64,000 nt of DNA. Source: Occultella gossypii. GTDB taxonomy: Bacteria; Actinomycetota; Actinomycetes; Actinomycetales; Beutenbergiaceae. This document shows, in pieces, positions 25,552-33,495 of this stretch. The notes under the pieces were generated by a model. That model was not told the origin of the DNA and ran no database searches. It saw only the letters and a program-made list of their open reading frames with translations. Numbering within the stretch: position 1 is the stretch's first letter; each line of letters begins with the position of its first letter. Location: assembly GCF_019947135.1 (NCBI RefSeq), contig NZ_JAGSHT010000014.1, forward strand, positions 62,001 to 126,000, given 5' to 3'. Both the position numbers and the translations under genes were made by a program.

Positions 25552-25923
25552 CTACCGCGCGTCCTCGTCCGGCGCGGGGTCCACCCCGGGGAGCCCCGGA
25601 GCGTCCGGGCCGGCCGGAGCAGGGTCCGCCGGGTCCGGGGCGGCCTCCCCCTCCCGCTCAACCCCCAGGGTGACCTTCGTCAACAGGGCGGCGACCGCCC
25701 CGACCGCCACGAGCACGGGAGCGAACACGGCGGTCACGGCCGTGATCGCGACGCCCGCGGTGAGGGGGATCTCGAGGAGGGTCCGGCCGTCGCTGTTCTT
25801 GATGTAGAGCCGCCGCACATTGCCCTCGTGGACCAGGTCCTTGACCTTGTCGAGCAACTCCGAACCCGACACGCTGAACTCCTCGTACCAGGTCTTCTCA
25901 CCATCGTTCTGCTTCTCGTCCAT
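25552..25923 (-). CDS. DUF4342 domain protein
   Basis: About 123 residues from the ATG at 25923; an ATG at 25932 is also possible, but GAGG is better spaced for 25923. The core TWYEEFSVSGSELLDKVKDL and VRRLYIKNSDGRTLLEIPLT is the DUF4342 signature. A single hydrophobic segment (AGVAITAVTAVFAPVLVAVG) follows, and the tail is Pro/Asp-rich and probably disordered. In other bacteria this domain often follows a UBA-like region, which is missing here. It may be membrane-attached; the function is unknown. It converges with the winged-helix gene 18 bp away. Confidence 0.8.
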   Translation of the reverse strand: MDEKQNDGEKTWYEEFSVSGSELLDKVKDLVHEGNVRRLYIKNSDGRTLLEIPLTAGVAITAVTAVFAPVLVAVGAVAALLTKVTLGVEREGEAAPDPADPAPAGPDAPGLPGVDPAPDEDAR

Positions 25924-25971
25924 GCGTCCCATCCTCGCCGAGGCCCCCGTCGGGACGCCACCCCCTGCGCG

Positions 25972-26568
25972 TCAACCGGCGATCGCCAGCGCCACGCAGA
26001 TGGCACCGACCGTGAGGTCGAGGCCGATGCAGAAGATCGCCAGCGAGCCAAAGACCACCTCGTCACTGCGGTAGTGCTTGACGTCCCAGAACGCGTGGGC
26101 GGCCAGCGTCACGCCCGCGATCGCCAGTCCGAGCTGCACGCTCAGCTGGAGCGCGACGATCGCCATCCCGAAGTATCCGAGCAGGGCGGCGGCCTGGACC
26201 GCGGTGACCTGGCCGGCCCCCAGGAGCACCCCGACCCCGAGCAGGACGACCGCGGCGAGTACGAACAGGGTCCACCAGGGCAGGACCCCGAGCAGCCCTG
26301 CGAAGGCGAGGCCGCTGAACACCGGCACGCCGAGCCAGGCGACCCATCGGGTCCGCGTGGCCGCGGCGGCCAGGTAGCACAGGGCTGCAACCCCGACGGC
26401 GGTGGCGGGCGTGAGCGTGGTGGTCCCGTTGATGATCGACTCGCCGTGCATCGCCGCCAGCCCGTAGGTCATGCCCAGTCCGCTGACGACTCCGAGCACG
26501 ACCCAGGCGGTGATGGCACCCCCGGAGCGGGTCCGGTGTTCGGTCTCGATCCTGCGTGTGGTGGTCAT
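25972..26568 (-). CDS. Six-helix membrane protein, uncharacterised
   Basis: A 198-residue hydrophobic protein with about six helices, beginning MTTTRRIETEHRTRSGGAIT and then helix 1 (WVVLGVVSGLGMTYGLAA). The final loop HAFWDVKHYRSDEVVFGSLA is polar and distinctive. GAGGGAG lies 6-12 nt before the ATG at 26568. It diverges from the GlxA-type regulator across a 165-bp gap and could be its target, which is only a positional inference. No family could be named with confidence. Confidence 0.75.
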   Translation of the reverse strand: MTTTRRIETEHRTRSGGAITAWVVLGVVSGLGMTYGLAAMHGESIINGTTTLTPATAVGVAALCYLAAAATRTRWVAWLGVPVFSGLAFAGLLGVLPWWTLFVLAAVVLLGVGVLLGAGQVTAVQAAALLGYFGMAIVALQLSVQLGLAIAGVTLAAHAFWDVKHYRSDEVVFGSLAIFCIGLDLTVGAICVALAIAG

Positions 26569-26720
26569 GGTCGCTCCCTCGTCGTGATCACCGCGCCGCC
26601 CGGGCTCGGGCTGGCCGGCCGACACGACGATGCCAACCTGGATCGTCATCTGGCGGGGTGTGGCCGTAATTCTTGGATACGTGTCCCACGAGACATCTGC
26701 CGGTCTCGCGAACATCTGTC

Positions 26721-26726
26721 TACGCT
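26721..26726 (+). promoter_or_regulatory. -10 box of the GlxA-type regulator, leaderless
   Basis: TACGCT, then 7 nt and the ATG at 26734. It lies in the divergent gap shared with the membrane-protein gene. Confidence 0.45.
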
Positions 26727-26733
26727 TGCGGTC

Positions 26734-27705
26734 ATGGCCACCATGAGCGTCGTCGTCGTGGGATTCGAAGGTGCCGAACTCGTCGACATCTCGAGCGTCA
26801 CGTCCGCACTGGCACTGGCCAACCGCCTCGGCGCCAGCCCGAGCTACCGCATCGAGCTCGCAACCATCGACGGGCGCGACATCATCTGTGACTCGGGCCT
26901 GCGGCTCGGAGCGCAGCGAGCCCTGGCGGAGGTATCGGGGGCCGACACGGTGATCGTCTCCGGTGGCCGCGGCCACGTGGAGGCCAGTCGCAACCCGGAC
27001 CTGACCCAACATGTGCGGCGCCTGGCAGCGCGGGCGCGCCGGATCGCCTCGGTCTGCACCGGCACCTCCGTGCTCGCAGCGGCGGGTCTGCTGGACGGTC
27101 GGCGCGCCACCACGCACTGGTTCTACGCGGCGGACATCGCCGAACGCTTCCCCAGGGTCCGTCTTGACCCCGGGCCGATCTACGTCAGGGACGGCAAGGT
27201 CGCCACCTCCGGAGGGGTGACCGCATCATTGGACCTGACCCTGGCGTTCATCGAGGAGGACCACGGTGCAGAGTTCGCCCGCTGGGTCGCGATGGGCATG
27301 GTCACCTACCTCCAGCGCCCGGCGAACCAGGCTCAGATGAGTATCTTCACCGCGGCGCCGCGCACCGACCATGCCCTCGTCAAGCGCGTCCTCGACCACG
27401 CCACGGCGCATCCGGACGGGGACCTGCGCACGTCCGCACTCGCCGATCTCGTCGGAGTCAGCACCCGACAACTGACCCGGGTGTTCCAGGACCGACTCAG
27501 TCTCCCACCGGCGAGCGCCGTACGCCGGATCCGCCTCGAACTGGCCGCCCGCCTGGTGTCCACGACCGAGCTCTCGATGTCCCAGGTCGCGCGGCGATGC
27601 GGCTTCGGCTCCGCCGAGAGTCTGCGTCAGGCCTTCGTCAGCCGGTACGGCACCAGTCCCCGGAACATGCGCAGCACGCACACCCGTTCCCTGGCCGTGC
27701 CGTAG
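26734..27705 (+). CDS. GlxA-family transcriptional regulator (DJ-1/PfpI domain plus AraC helix-turn-helix)
   Basis: A 323-residue regulator. Residues 1-180 form a DJ-1/PfpI-like (glutamine amidotransferase class I) domain with SVVVVGFEGAELVD, DTVIVSGG and the nucleophile elbow SVCTGTSVLAAAGLLDGR, with Cys108 present. The AraC C terminus (about 222-318) holds two helix-turn-helix motifs: TSALADLVGVSTRQLTRVF, and SMSQVARRCGF followed by ESLRQAFVSRYG. Relatives sense small nitrogenous metabolites or quaternary amines. The long open frame upstream is antisense to the membrane-protein gene; the leaderless box fixes the start at 26734. Confidence 0.92.
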   Translation: MATMSVVVVGFEGAELVDISSVTSALALANRLGASPSYRIELATIDGRDIICDSGLRLGAQRALAEVSGADTVIVSGGRGHVEASRNPDLTQHVRRLAARARRIASVCTGTSVLAAAGLLDGRRATTHWFYAADIAERFPRVRLDPGPIYVRDGKVATSGGVTASLDLTLAFIEEDHGAEFARWVAMGMVTYLQRPANQAQMSIFTAAPRTDHALVKRVLDHATAHPDGDLRTSALADLVGVSTRQLTRVFQDRLSLPPASAVRRIRLELAARLVSTTELSMSQVARRCGFGSAESLRQAFVSRYGTSPRNMRSTHTRSLAVP

Positions 27706-27853
27706 CCCCGATCGTCACCGCGCAGCGCCGGCGGCACGGGGTCACGATGGTCGGTGCACGATTCCGCCACGCTGGTCGCGACCCGAACGCTCGGGCCTCT
27801 CGTTTCGTGCTCATCGCGTGACCGGGCTGCCTCGGCCATCCGAGGGCGAGGAC

Positions 27854-27859
27854 TAGCAT
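27854..27859 (+). promoter_or_regulatory. -10 box before the small membrane protein/BTAD regulator unit
   Basis: TAGCAT, then 6 nt and the ATG at 27866. It would drive both this gene and the large regulator 3 bp after its stop. Confidence 0.4.
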
Positions 27860-27865
27860 CGATGC

Positions 27866-28216
27866 ATGAGTTCGTCTCGACAGCGTGGGCGCTCCGCCGG
27901 CCTCGGTCGTATCCCCTCGGTCGTGTGGCTGGCGGTCGCACTGGTGTCCGTCGTCGCCATGATGGCGTCCATCGGGGAATCGTCGGCGCCGCTCCTGTCC
28001 ACCCCAGCCATCTTCGCGGCGACGTTCCTGGTGGCGGCGTTCGGCTACGCCCGCAGTACCGCGAAACGCGCACCGAGAGAAGCCGCAGCGGATGACGCCC
28101 GTGACTCGCCGGGCGAGGACACCGGCACGGTTCACCCGGGCCCGCCCGAGTCCACCGGCGCCGAGTCCACCGGCGAGAGGTCCGGCCGGGACACGTCCCC
28201 GGACCCCAGCCGCTGA
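27866..28216 (+). CDS. Small two-helix membrane protein
   Basis: 116 residues. A basic N-terminus (MSSSRQRGRSAGLGR) is followed by two hydrophobic segments (about 18-37 and 45-62). The cytoplasmic tail is long, acidic and low in complexity (Gly/Ser/Glu/Thr/Pro-rich, with a repeated ESTGE element). Only 2 nt separate its stop from the GTG of the BTAD regulator, so they are probably one transcript. No family is recognised; it could be an accessory or membrane anchor for the regulator, but that is positional inference only. Confidence 0.65.
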   Translation: MSSSRQRGRSAGLGRIPSVVWLAVALVSVVAMMASIGESSAPLLSTPAIFAATFLVAAFGYARSTAKRAPREAAADDARDSPGEDTGTVHPGPPESTGAESTGERSGRDTSPDPSR

Positions 28217-28218
28217 CC

Positions 28219-31200
28219 GTGCCGACGCGGCTCGCCCTGATCGGAGACGTCACCTGGTGCGGCACCGCCGTGACCGGGCGCTCTGCCGAACTGCTGGCAC
28301 TGCTCGCCGCGGCGCCGGGCGCACAGAGCAGTGACTCGGCGCTGGTGGCCGGCCTCTGGGGTGAGGCCCCGCCCACGAACCCCGCGAAGGCACTGCAGGT
28401 GGTGGTGGCCCGCGCGAGGGTTGCGACGGTGCCCGAGGCGATCGCCCGTACGGCGGGGGGCTACCGCCTCGACCTGCCCCGCATCGACGTGGACGTACTC
28501 CACCTCGCCGACCTGGTGGCACAGTCGCGCAGCGCACTCACCAACGGCGATCTGACGCGAGCCGTGGCCTGCGCACGCGAAGCCACCCAGCTCGGCGCTG
28601 CCCCAGGGGGTGTCGGATCCGAGCCGGACAGCCCACGTCGCGGCGCCGCCGTGCCGATGCCCGCCCTGCGAGCTGCTGCCGGCAGGCTCGCCGCGCAGGC
28701 ACGGGAGCTGCTCGGGGTCGGGTTGAGCCGAACCGGCGCGCACGCCGACGCCGTGGAACTGCTGACGGAGGCCGCGGCCACCCATCCTCACGACGAGGAG
28801 GTCCTCGAGGCCCTGCTCCGATCCGAGGCAGCCACGCTCGGCCACGGGGCGGCACTGGAGCGTTTCGCCCGCTACCGCGGCCGCCTCATCGACTCCCTCG
28901 GCACGGAGCCGGGCCCGGCGCTGCAGCGACTGCACTCCGAGCTTCTCGCGGCCGACCGTCCGGTCCGGGAGGGGCTGCGTTTCGAGGCGACCGACCTGCT
29001 CGGCCGCGACGACGACCTGCGGCGCCTGCGCACCCTGATCGGCGAGTCCAGGGTCACGTCGATCGTGGGTGCCGGTGGACTGGGCAAGACCCGGATCGCA
29101 CACGTCCTCGGCCGGGAGGCGACCCAACCCGCCGTGCACTTCGTGGAACTGGTGGGGGTGGGCGCACCCGAGGACGTGATCGGCGAGGTCGGCTCGGCCC
29201 TCGGCGTTCGGGACTCGGTGAGCGGGCGACGCACCCTGACCCCGGGCCAGCGTTCGGACGTCCGGGCCCGGATCGCCCAGCAGCTCGACGCGGCACCGAC
29301 GTTGCTCATCCTGGACAACTGCGAGCACGTGGTCGACGCGGTCGCGGACCTGGTCGCGTTCCTCGTGGTGAACGCTCGTGAACTGCGGGTGGTGACGACC
29401 AGCCGCGCGCCCCTGAACATCGCCGCCGAACGGGTGTACGCGCTGGACCAGCTCGCGATCCCGGATGCCGAGGACCTGTTCCGACGCCGCGCGGTGGCGG
29501 CGCGGCCGAGGGTCACCCTCGACGGCGAGGTGGTCCGGGAGATCGTGGAGCGGTTGGACGGCCTGCCGCTGGCGATCGAACTGGCCGCCGCGAAGGTGCG
29601 GGTGATGTCGGTCGCCGACGTCAGCGCTCGCTTGACGAACCGGTTCGAACTGCTCCGCGGCGGCGACCGGAGCGCCCCGGACCGGCACCAGACCCTGCTC
29701 GCGGTCATCGACTGGTCCTGGAACCTGCTCACCGAGGAGCAGCGGCGCGCGCTGCGCCGGCTCTCGGTGTTCCAGGACGGTTTCACGCTCGCCGCGGCCG
29801 AGTTCGTGCTCGGACCGGACGCCGTCGACGCCGTGAGCGGACTCGTGGACCAGTCGCTGCTCACGGTCCAGGACTTCGAGCACTCGGTGCGGTACCGGAT
29901 GCTGGAGACCGTTCGTGAGTTCGGCCGGATGCAACTCACGGGAGCCGGCGAGCACCGGAGCGCCACCCGGGCACAGCGCGACTGGGCGGTGGACCTGGCC
30001 GAGCACGCACACCGCTCGCTGTTCAGCACACGGCAGGTGGAGGCCGTCGCCGCGATCGGCGCGGAGGAGGGCAACCTGGCCGAGGTGCTGCGGCAGGCGG
30101 TGACCGAGCCGGATCCGCCGTCGGTACTGGTGCTGATGTCCGTGCTGTGCGGCTACTGGCAGATCCGCGGCGACCATACCCGGGTGATCGCACTCGTCGG
30201 CGCGGTCCACGAGGCGATGGCCGGCTACGTGGTGCCGCCCGAGCTTCTCGATCACGCCCGTGAGACCTACGCGGCCATGGTGGTGCACCTGCTGTTCTTC
30301 GGCGGCTCGGGACGCGATGCCGCACGCGCGGCGCTGGCGGAGATCGGGTCGGACTCGGCCGATCCCCGGATCGCCGCGCAGTCCCGGATCGCCCTGATGT
30401 CAGCGATGTCCGACGAACAGGGTGAGGGGCTGCAGGAATTGCTGCGGCTCGGCGACGGACCGGATCGGCATCTGGCCGGGCTGGCTCTCATGTGGGCAGG
30501 TCACGGCCTCGAGAACAACGGCCAGGTCGCCGCCGCGATCGAGGTGTCGGAACGTGCCCTGCGGCTGTGTCGACCGGAGGACGGCATCGCGTGGGCCACC
30601 GCGCTGCGCACCCAGCTCGCGTCCATGTACCTGCAGATCGGCCGGGTCGACGAGGCCGAGGAACACGCCCGGGCCGCCGTCGGCCCCTTGCGCGAGCTCG
30701 GCGCGGTCGACGACGAGATCGCGGTGCACGCCCACCTCGCCATGTGCGCCCTGCAGCGCGGCCACGTCGATCGGGCCGAGGAGCTGATGAACGCGACCCT
30801 GGAACTGGCCGGCACCACTCGACTGGTGTTCGGGATCTCAGCCGTGCTCGGCACCGGCCAGGCGGACATCGCCCTGGCCCGGGGTGACGTGCCGACGGCG
30901 CTGGCGCTGTATCGACGTGCCTTGCAGGGGATGCGGGGGGTGCGGTTCCCGGGACTGGACGGGCTCGTCGGCTACGAGCCATGGTCACTGTTCGGCGAGT
31001 CCGTCGCCGTGGTGGCCCACGCCCTGCACAGCGACGACGGCTTGGACCTCTACCGGGTGCTGCGGGACAAGGCACTCCCGCTGCTGCGTGGGGAGGCCGG
31101 GTACCTGGACTACCCGGTGACCGGGACGGTGCTGTTCGCACTCGGCCTCTTCGCCGCGAGGCGCGGACTCGGTAGCCCCGAGCACAGCGCCCGGCTGCTG

Positions 31201-31377
31201 CTGCTGGGGCACGGCTTCTCCTACAGCCGCAGCACCCCGCTGATGACCTGGGAGAGCGCGGAGACGGTGCTGGCAGAACTGCCCGCGGACCTGGTGGACC
31301 GGGTGCGGGCCGACTACGCCGAACGGACCGGGCCACAGCTGCGCGAGGACGCGACCGCCGTCGTCGCGCAGCTGTGA
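28219..31377 (+). CDS. AfsR-like regulator: winged helix-BTAD-NB-ARC-TPR (STAND ATPase)
   Basis: A 1052-residue regulator. An N-terminal winged-helix segment (about 1-85) leads into a bacterial transcriptional activator domain (about 88-250, containing RYRGRLIDSLGTEPGPAL). A NB-ARC/AAA ATPase follows, with P-loop GAGGLGKT (284-291), Walker B TLLILDNCEHVVD, TTSRAPL as sensor and LPLAIELAAAKV as the GxP-like motif. The C-terminal ~450 residues are helical TPR-like repeats. The layout is that of AfsR/SARP-type activators, which bind direct repeats after ligand- or phosphorylation-controlled ATP hydrolysis. GTG start, 2 nt after the previous gene. The convergent DrrAB-type exporter next door has a promoter with 11-bp direct repeats, a plausible target. 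Confidence 0.88.
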   Translation: MPTRLALIGDVTWCGTAVTGRSAELLALLAAAPGAQSSDSALVAGLWGEAPPTNPAKALQVVVARARVATVPEAIARTAGGYRLDLPRIDVDVLHLADLVAQSRSALTNGDLTRAVACAREATQLGAAPGGVGSEPDSPRRGAAVPMPALRAAAGRLAAQARELLGVGLSRTGAHADAVELLTEAAATHPHDEEVLEALLRSEAATLGHGAALERFARYRGRLIDSLGTEPGPALQRLHSELLAADRPVREGLRFEATDLLGRDDDLRRLRTLIGESRVTSIVGAGGLGKTRIAHVLGREATQPAVHFVELVGVGAPEDVIGEVGSALGVRDSVSGRRTLTPGQRSDVRARIAQQLDAAPTLLILDNCEHVVDAVADLVAFLVVNARELRVVTTSRAPLNIAAERVYALDQLAIPDAEDLFRRRAVAARPRVTLDGEVVREIVERLDGLPLAIELAAAKVRVMSVADVSARLTNRFELLRGGDRSAPDRHQTLLAVIDWSWNLLTEEQRRALRRLSVFQDGFTLAAAEFVLGPDAVDAVSGLVDQSLLTVQDFEHSVRYRMLETVREFGRMQLTGAGEHRSATRAQRDWAVDLAEHAHRSLFSTRQVEAVAAIGAEEGNLAEVLRQAVTEPDPPSVLVLMSVLCGYWQIRGDHTRVIALVGAVHEAMAGYVVPPELLDHARETYAAMVVHLLFFGGSGRDAARAALAEIGSDSADPRIAAQSRIALMSAMSDEQGEGLQELLRLGDGPDRHLAGLALMWAGHGLENNGQVAAAIEVSERALRLCRPEDGIAWATALRTQLASMYLQIGRVDEAEEHARAAVGPLRELGAVDDEIAVHAHLAMCALQRGHVDRAEELMNATLELAGTTRLVFGISAVLGTGQADIALARGDVPTALALYRRALQGMRGVRFPGLDGLVGYEPWSLFGESVAVVAHALHSDDGLDLYRVLRDKALPLLRGEAGYLDYPVTGTVLFALGLFAARRGLGSPEHSARLLLLGHGFSYSRSTPLMTWESAETVLAELPADLVDRVRADYAERTGPQLREDATAVVAQL

Positions 31378-31393
31378 CCGTGATCGGCCGGCC

Positions 31394-32227
31394 TCACATC
31401 TTGCGCTGGTAGCTGCGCACCGAGAGCGGGGCGAAGATCGCCACCACCACCGCGCAACCCAGCAGCGCCCAGCCCACCTCCGCGCTCACCGTCGCGGTAT
31501 TGGCCAGGTCCCGCACGGCGGAGACCACGTGCGAGACCGGGTTCACCCGGACGAACGCGGCCAGCCAGTCCGGCAGTGTCTCCACCGGGACGAACGCGTT
31601 CGACAGGAACGTCAGCGGGAACATGATCATCATGGAGATGCCCTGCACACTCTGCGCGGACCGGGCGACCGTGCCCACCCAGGTGAACGCCCAGGCCAGG
31701 GACCAGCCGGCGATCACCACGAGCAGGCCACCGGCGAGCACTCCGAGGACACCACCACCGGGCCGGTAGCCCATCAGGATGCCCATGCCGAACGTGATCG
31801 TGGCCGCGATCGTGTACCGGAGCAGATCGGCCACCATCGGTCCGGCGAGGGGCGCGATACGGGCGATCGGCAGCGACTTGAACCGGTCGAAGACCCCCTT
31901 GTCCATGTCCTCGCGCAACTGCACGCCGGTGGCCATCGAGGTGGTCAGCGCGGTCTGGGCGAGGATGCCCGGGATCATCAGCGGCAGGTAGCTGGCCACG
32001 TCCCCGGAGATCGCGCCGCCGAAGATGAACGCGAACATGGCGGTGAACAGGATCGGTTGGAGGGTGACGTCGAAGAACTGCTCCGGGTTGCGCCGCATCT
32101 TCTTGGTGGCACGCCAGGCCATGGTCAGGGTCTGGCTGATGGTGCCCCGCAGGGACACGTGCGGGCTGGTCGCGGCCACCCGGTCCGGGAGGACGCGGGG
32201 GGCGGTGGGCGCTGTGGTGGTGGTCAT
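31394..32227 (-). CDS. ABC-2 type transporter permease, DrrB-like
   Basis: A 277-residue permease with about six helices. LRGTISQTLTMAWRATKKMR precedes helix 1; LPLMIPGILAQTALTTSMAT and the QLREDMDKGVFDRFKSLPIA loop are hallmarks of the DrrB/daunorubicin-resistance family. The C-terminal element FVRVNPVSHVVSAVRDL is also typical. It forms an exporter with the ATPase encoded directly upstream, whose stop overlaps this start (ATGA). Probable substrate class: hydrophobic drugs or antibiotics; the exact one is unknown. It converges with the BTAD regulator 17 bp away. Confidence 0.92.
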   Translation of the reverse strand: MTTTTAPTAPRVLPDRVAATSPHVSLRGTISQTLTMAWRATKKMRRNPEQFFDVTLQPILFTAMFAFIFGGAISGDVASYLPLMIPGILAQTALTTSMATGVQLREDMDKGVFDRFKSLPIARIAPLAGPMVADLLRYTIAATITFGMGILMGYRPGGGVLGVLAGGLLVVIAGWSLAWAFTWVGTVARSAQSVQGISMMIMFPLTFLSNAFVPVETLPDWLAAFVRVNPVSHVVSAVRDLANTATVSAEVGWALLGCAVVVAIFAPLSVRSYQRKM

Positions 32228-33240
32228 CGGGGATCCTTCGCGGTGGTGGGGTCGGCTGAGGCGCCATGGCCGGTGAGGGCGAGGAACACCTCGTCCAGGC
32301 TGGGCTTGCTCACGTTCACCGAGGCGACCGAGACGCCTCGGGTGCGCAACGCGATGAGTACGTCACCGGCCTGGTCGGCGGACTCGAGGGCCACGTTCAG
32401 CTGGCCGTTCAGGCGGTTGAGCACCGGCGCGACGGCAAGCTGCCGGTGGATCTGTTCGGCCGCCGTCGTGAGTTCGGCAGGGTCGGTGAGCTGGACCTGC
32501 AGGGTGGAGTTGCCCACGGAGGTCTTCAGCTCGTCCGGCGTGCCCTCGGCAACCTTGCGGCCCTCGTCAATGACCGCGATGCGGTCCGCCAGCTGGTCCG
32601 CCTCGTCCAGGTACTGGGTGGTCAACAGCACCGTGCAGCCGTCGGCGACGAGGCTGCGGATGGTCTGGTACATCTGGCCGCGGGTACGCGGGTCGAGGCC
32701 GGTGGTCGGTTCGTCGAGGAAGATCAGCGGTGGGCGGGTGATCAGGCTGGCGGCCAGGTCGAGGCGGCGGCGCATCCCTCCGGAGAACTCCGAGATCGGC
32801 CGCTTCGCGGCGTCCTCGAGTCCGAACTCGGCGAGCAGGTCCGCAGCCACGGTGCGCGCCCGGGCTCGACCGACGCCCTGCAGCCGACCGAACAGGACCA
32901 GGTTCTCAGTGGCTGTGAGGTTCTCGTCCACCGAGGCGTACTGGCCGGTGACGCCGAGCAGCTGGCGGACCACGTGCGGCTGCCGTGCCACGTCGACGCC
33001 GAAGACCTCCGCCTGCCCGCCGTCGATCGAGAGGAGCGTGGCCAGCATCCGCAACGTGGTGGTCTTTCCGGCACCGTTCGGCCCGAGAACGCCGAAGATC
33101 TCTCCGGTACGGACCTCCAGGTCGACGTTGTCGACGGCGCGGAGCTCGCCGAAGTCCTTGATGAGACCTTCCGTCCGGACGGCCATCTCGTGGGTGCCGC
33201 CGGTGTGCGGCTGCGCTGACAGGAGTGTGTTCGTGGTCAT
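32224..33240 (-). CDS. Daunorubicin-resistance-type ABC transporter ATP-binding protein, DrrA-like
   Basis: A 338-residue ATPase with Walker A GPNGAGKTTT (about 42-51), Q-loop GVTGQYASVDENLT (the DrrA form), signature FSGGMRRRLDLA, Walker B FLDEPTTGLDPRTR, H-loop LLTTQYLDEAD, and the DrrA-specific C-terminal domain with LDEVFLALTG. The ATG at 33240 is chosen; the open frame further upstream crosses the promoter region. Overlaps the permease gene. Two copies of an 11-bp repeat lie directly before the start and may be regulator sites. Confidence 0.93.
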   Translation of the reverse strand: MTTNTLLSAQPHTGGTHEMAVRTEGLIKDFGELRAVDNVDLEVRTGEIFGVLGPNGAGKTTTLRMLATLLSIDGGQAEVFGVDVARQPHVVRQLLGVTGQYASVDENLTATENLVLFGRLQGVGRARARTVAADLLAEFGLEDAAKRPISEFSGGMRRRLDLAASLITRPPLIFLDEPTTGLDPRTRGQMYQTIRSLVADGCTVLLTTQYLDEADQLADRIAVIDEGRKVAEGTPDELKTSVGNSTLQVQLTDPAELTTAAEQIHRQLAVAPVLNRLNGQLNVALESADQAGDVLIALRTRGVSVASVNVSKPSLDEVFLALTGHGASADPTTAKDPR

Positions 33241-33259
33241 GGGTCCATGCTCGGACGCC

Positions 33260-33292
33260 CCGGTTTCACGATGCCCTCGCACCGGTTTCACG
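33260..33292 (-). promoter_or_regulatory. 11-bp direct repeat upstream of the DrrAB-type operon
   Basis: CCGGTTTCACG occurs at 33260-33270 and again at 33282-33292 (CGTGAAACCGG on the coding strand), with a period of 22 bp. The repeats are 20-52 bp before the drrA-like ATG. Direct repeats at 11- or 22-bp steps are the known binding pattern of SARP/BTAD activators, and such a regulator is encoded at the other end of this operon. Confidence 0.55.
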
Positions 33293-33322
33293 CAGGTTCG
33301 GTCGAGCCGGATCCGCCCGCGC

Positions 33323-33350
33323 TTGCCGAAACCGTCACGGTACCTAGACT
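33323..33350 (+). promoter_or_regulatory. Promoter upstream of fdhA with possible leaderless upstream ORF
   Basis: TTGCCG (33323-33328), a 16-bp spacer and TAGACT (33345-33350). Seven nt later a GTG (33358) opens a 29-codon frame ending at TAG 33447, exactly the leaderless spacing used elsewhere here. Its third-position G/C content is weaker than in real genes, so coding is uncertain. Two small hairpins lie inside it, including CCGCG/CGCGG at 33430-33444. fdhA starts 49 nt after the upstream ORF. Confidence 0.45.
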
Positions 33351-33495
33351 CGGGAGCGTGCCCACGCTGCCGAGCAGCCGGGTCACCCGACATCCCTGTC
33401 CTGCTCGGCTTGCAGCCCGCGAGCCTCGGCCGCGTGTCACGCGGTAGTGCCCCGCCGGATCGGTGGGGTTCACGATGAGGTGAAGGGATTCAGAC

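Noticed and set aside
27706-27865. Possible gene or terminator after the GlxA-type regulator
   Set aside because: No frame with coding bias and no stem longer than about 6 bp; apart from the -10 box at its end I see nothing in it.
33247-33447. 66-codon frame between the DrrAB-type operon and fdhA
   Set aside because: It spans the repeats and promoter of both flanking units and has poor third-position bias; only its last 29 codons, from the leaderless GTG, merit a second look.
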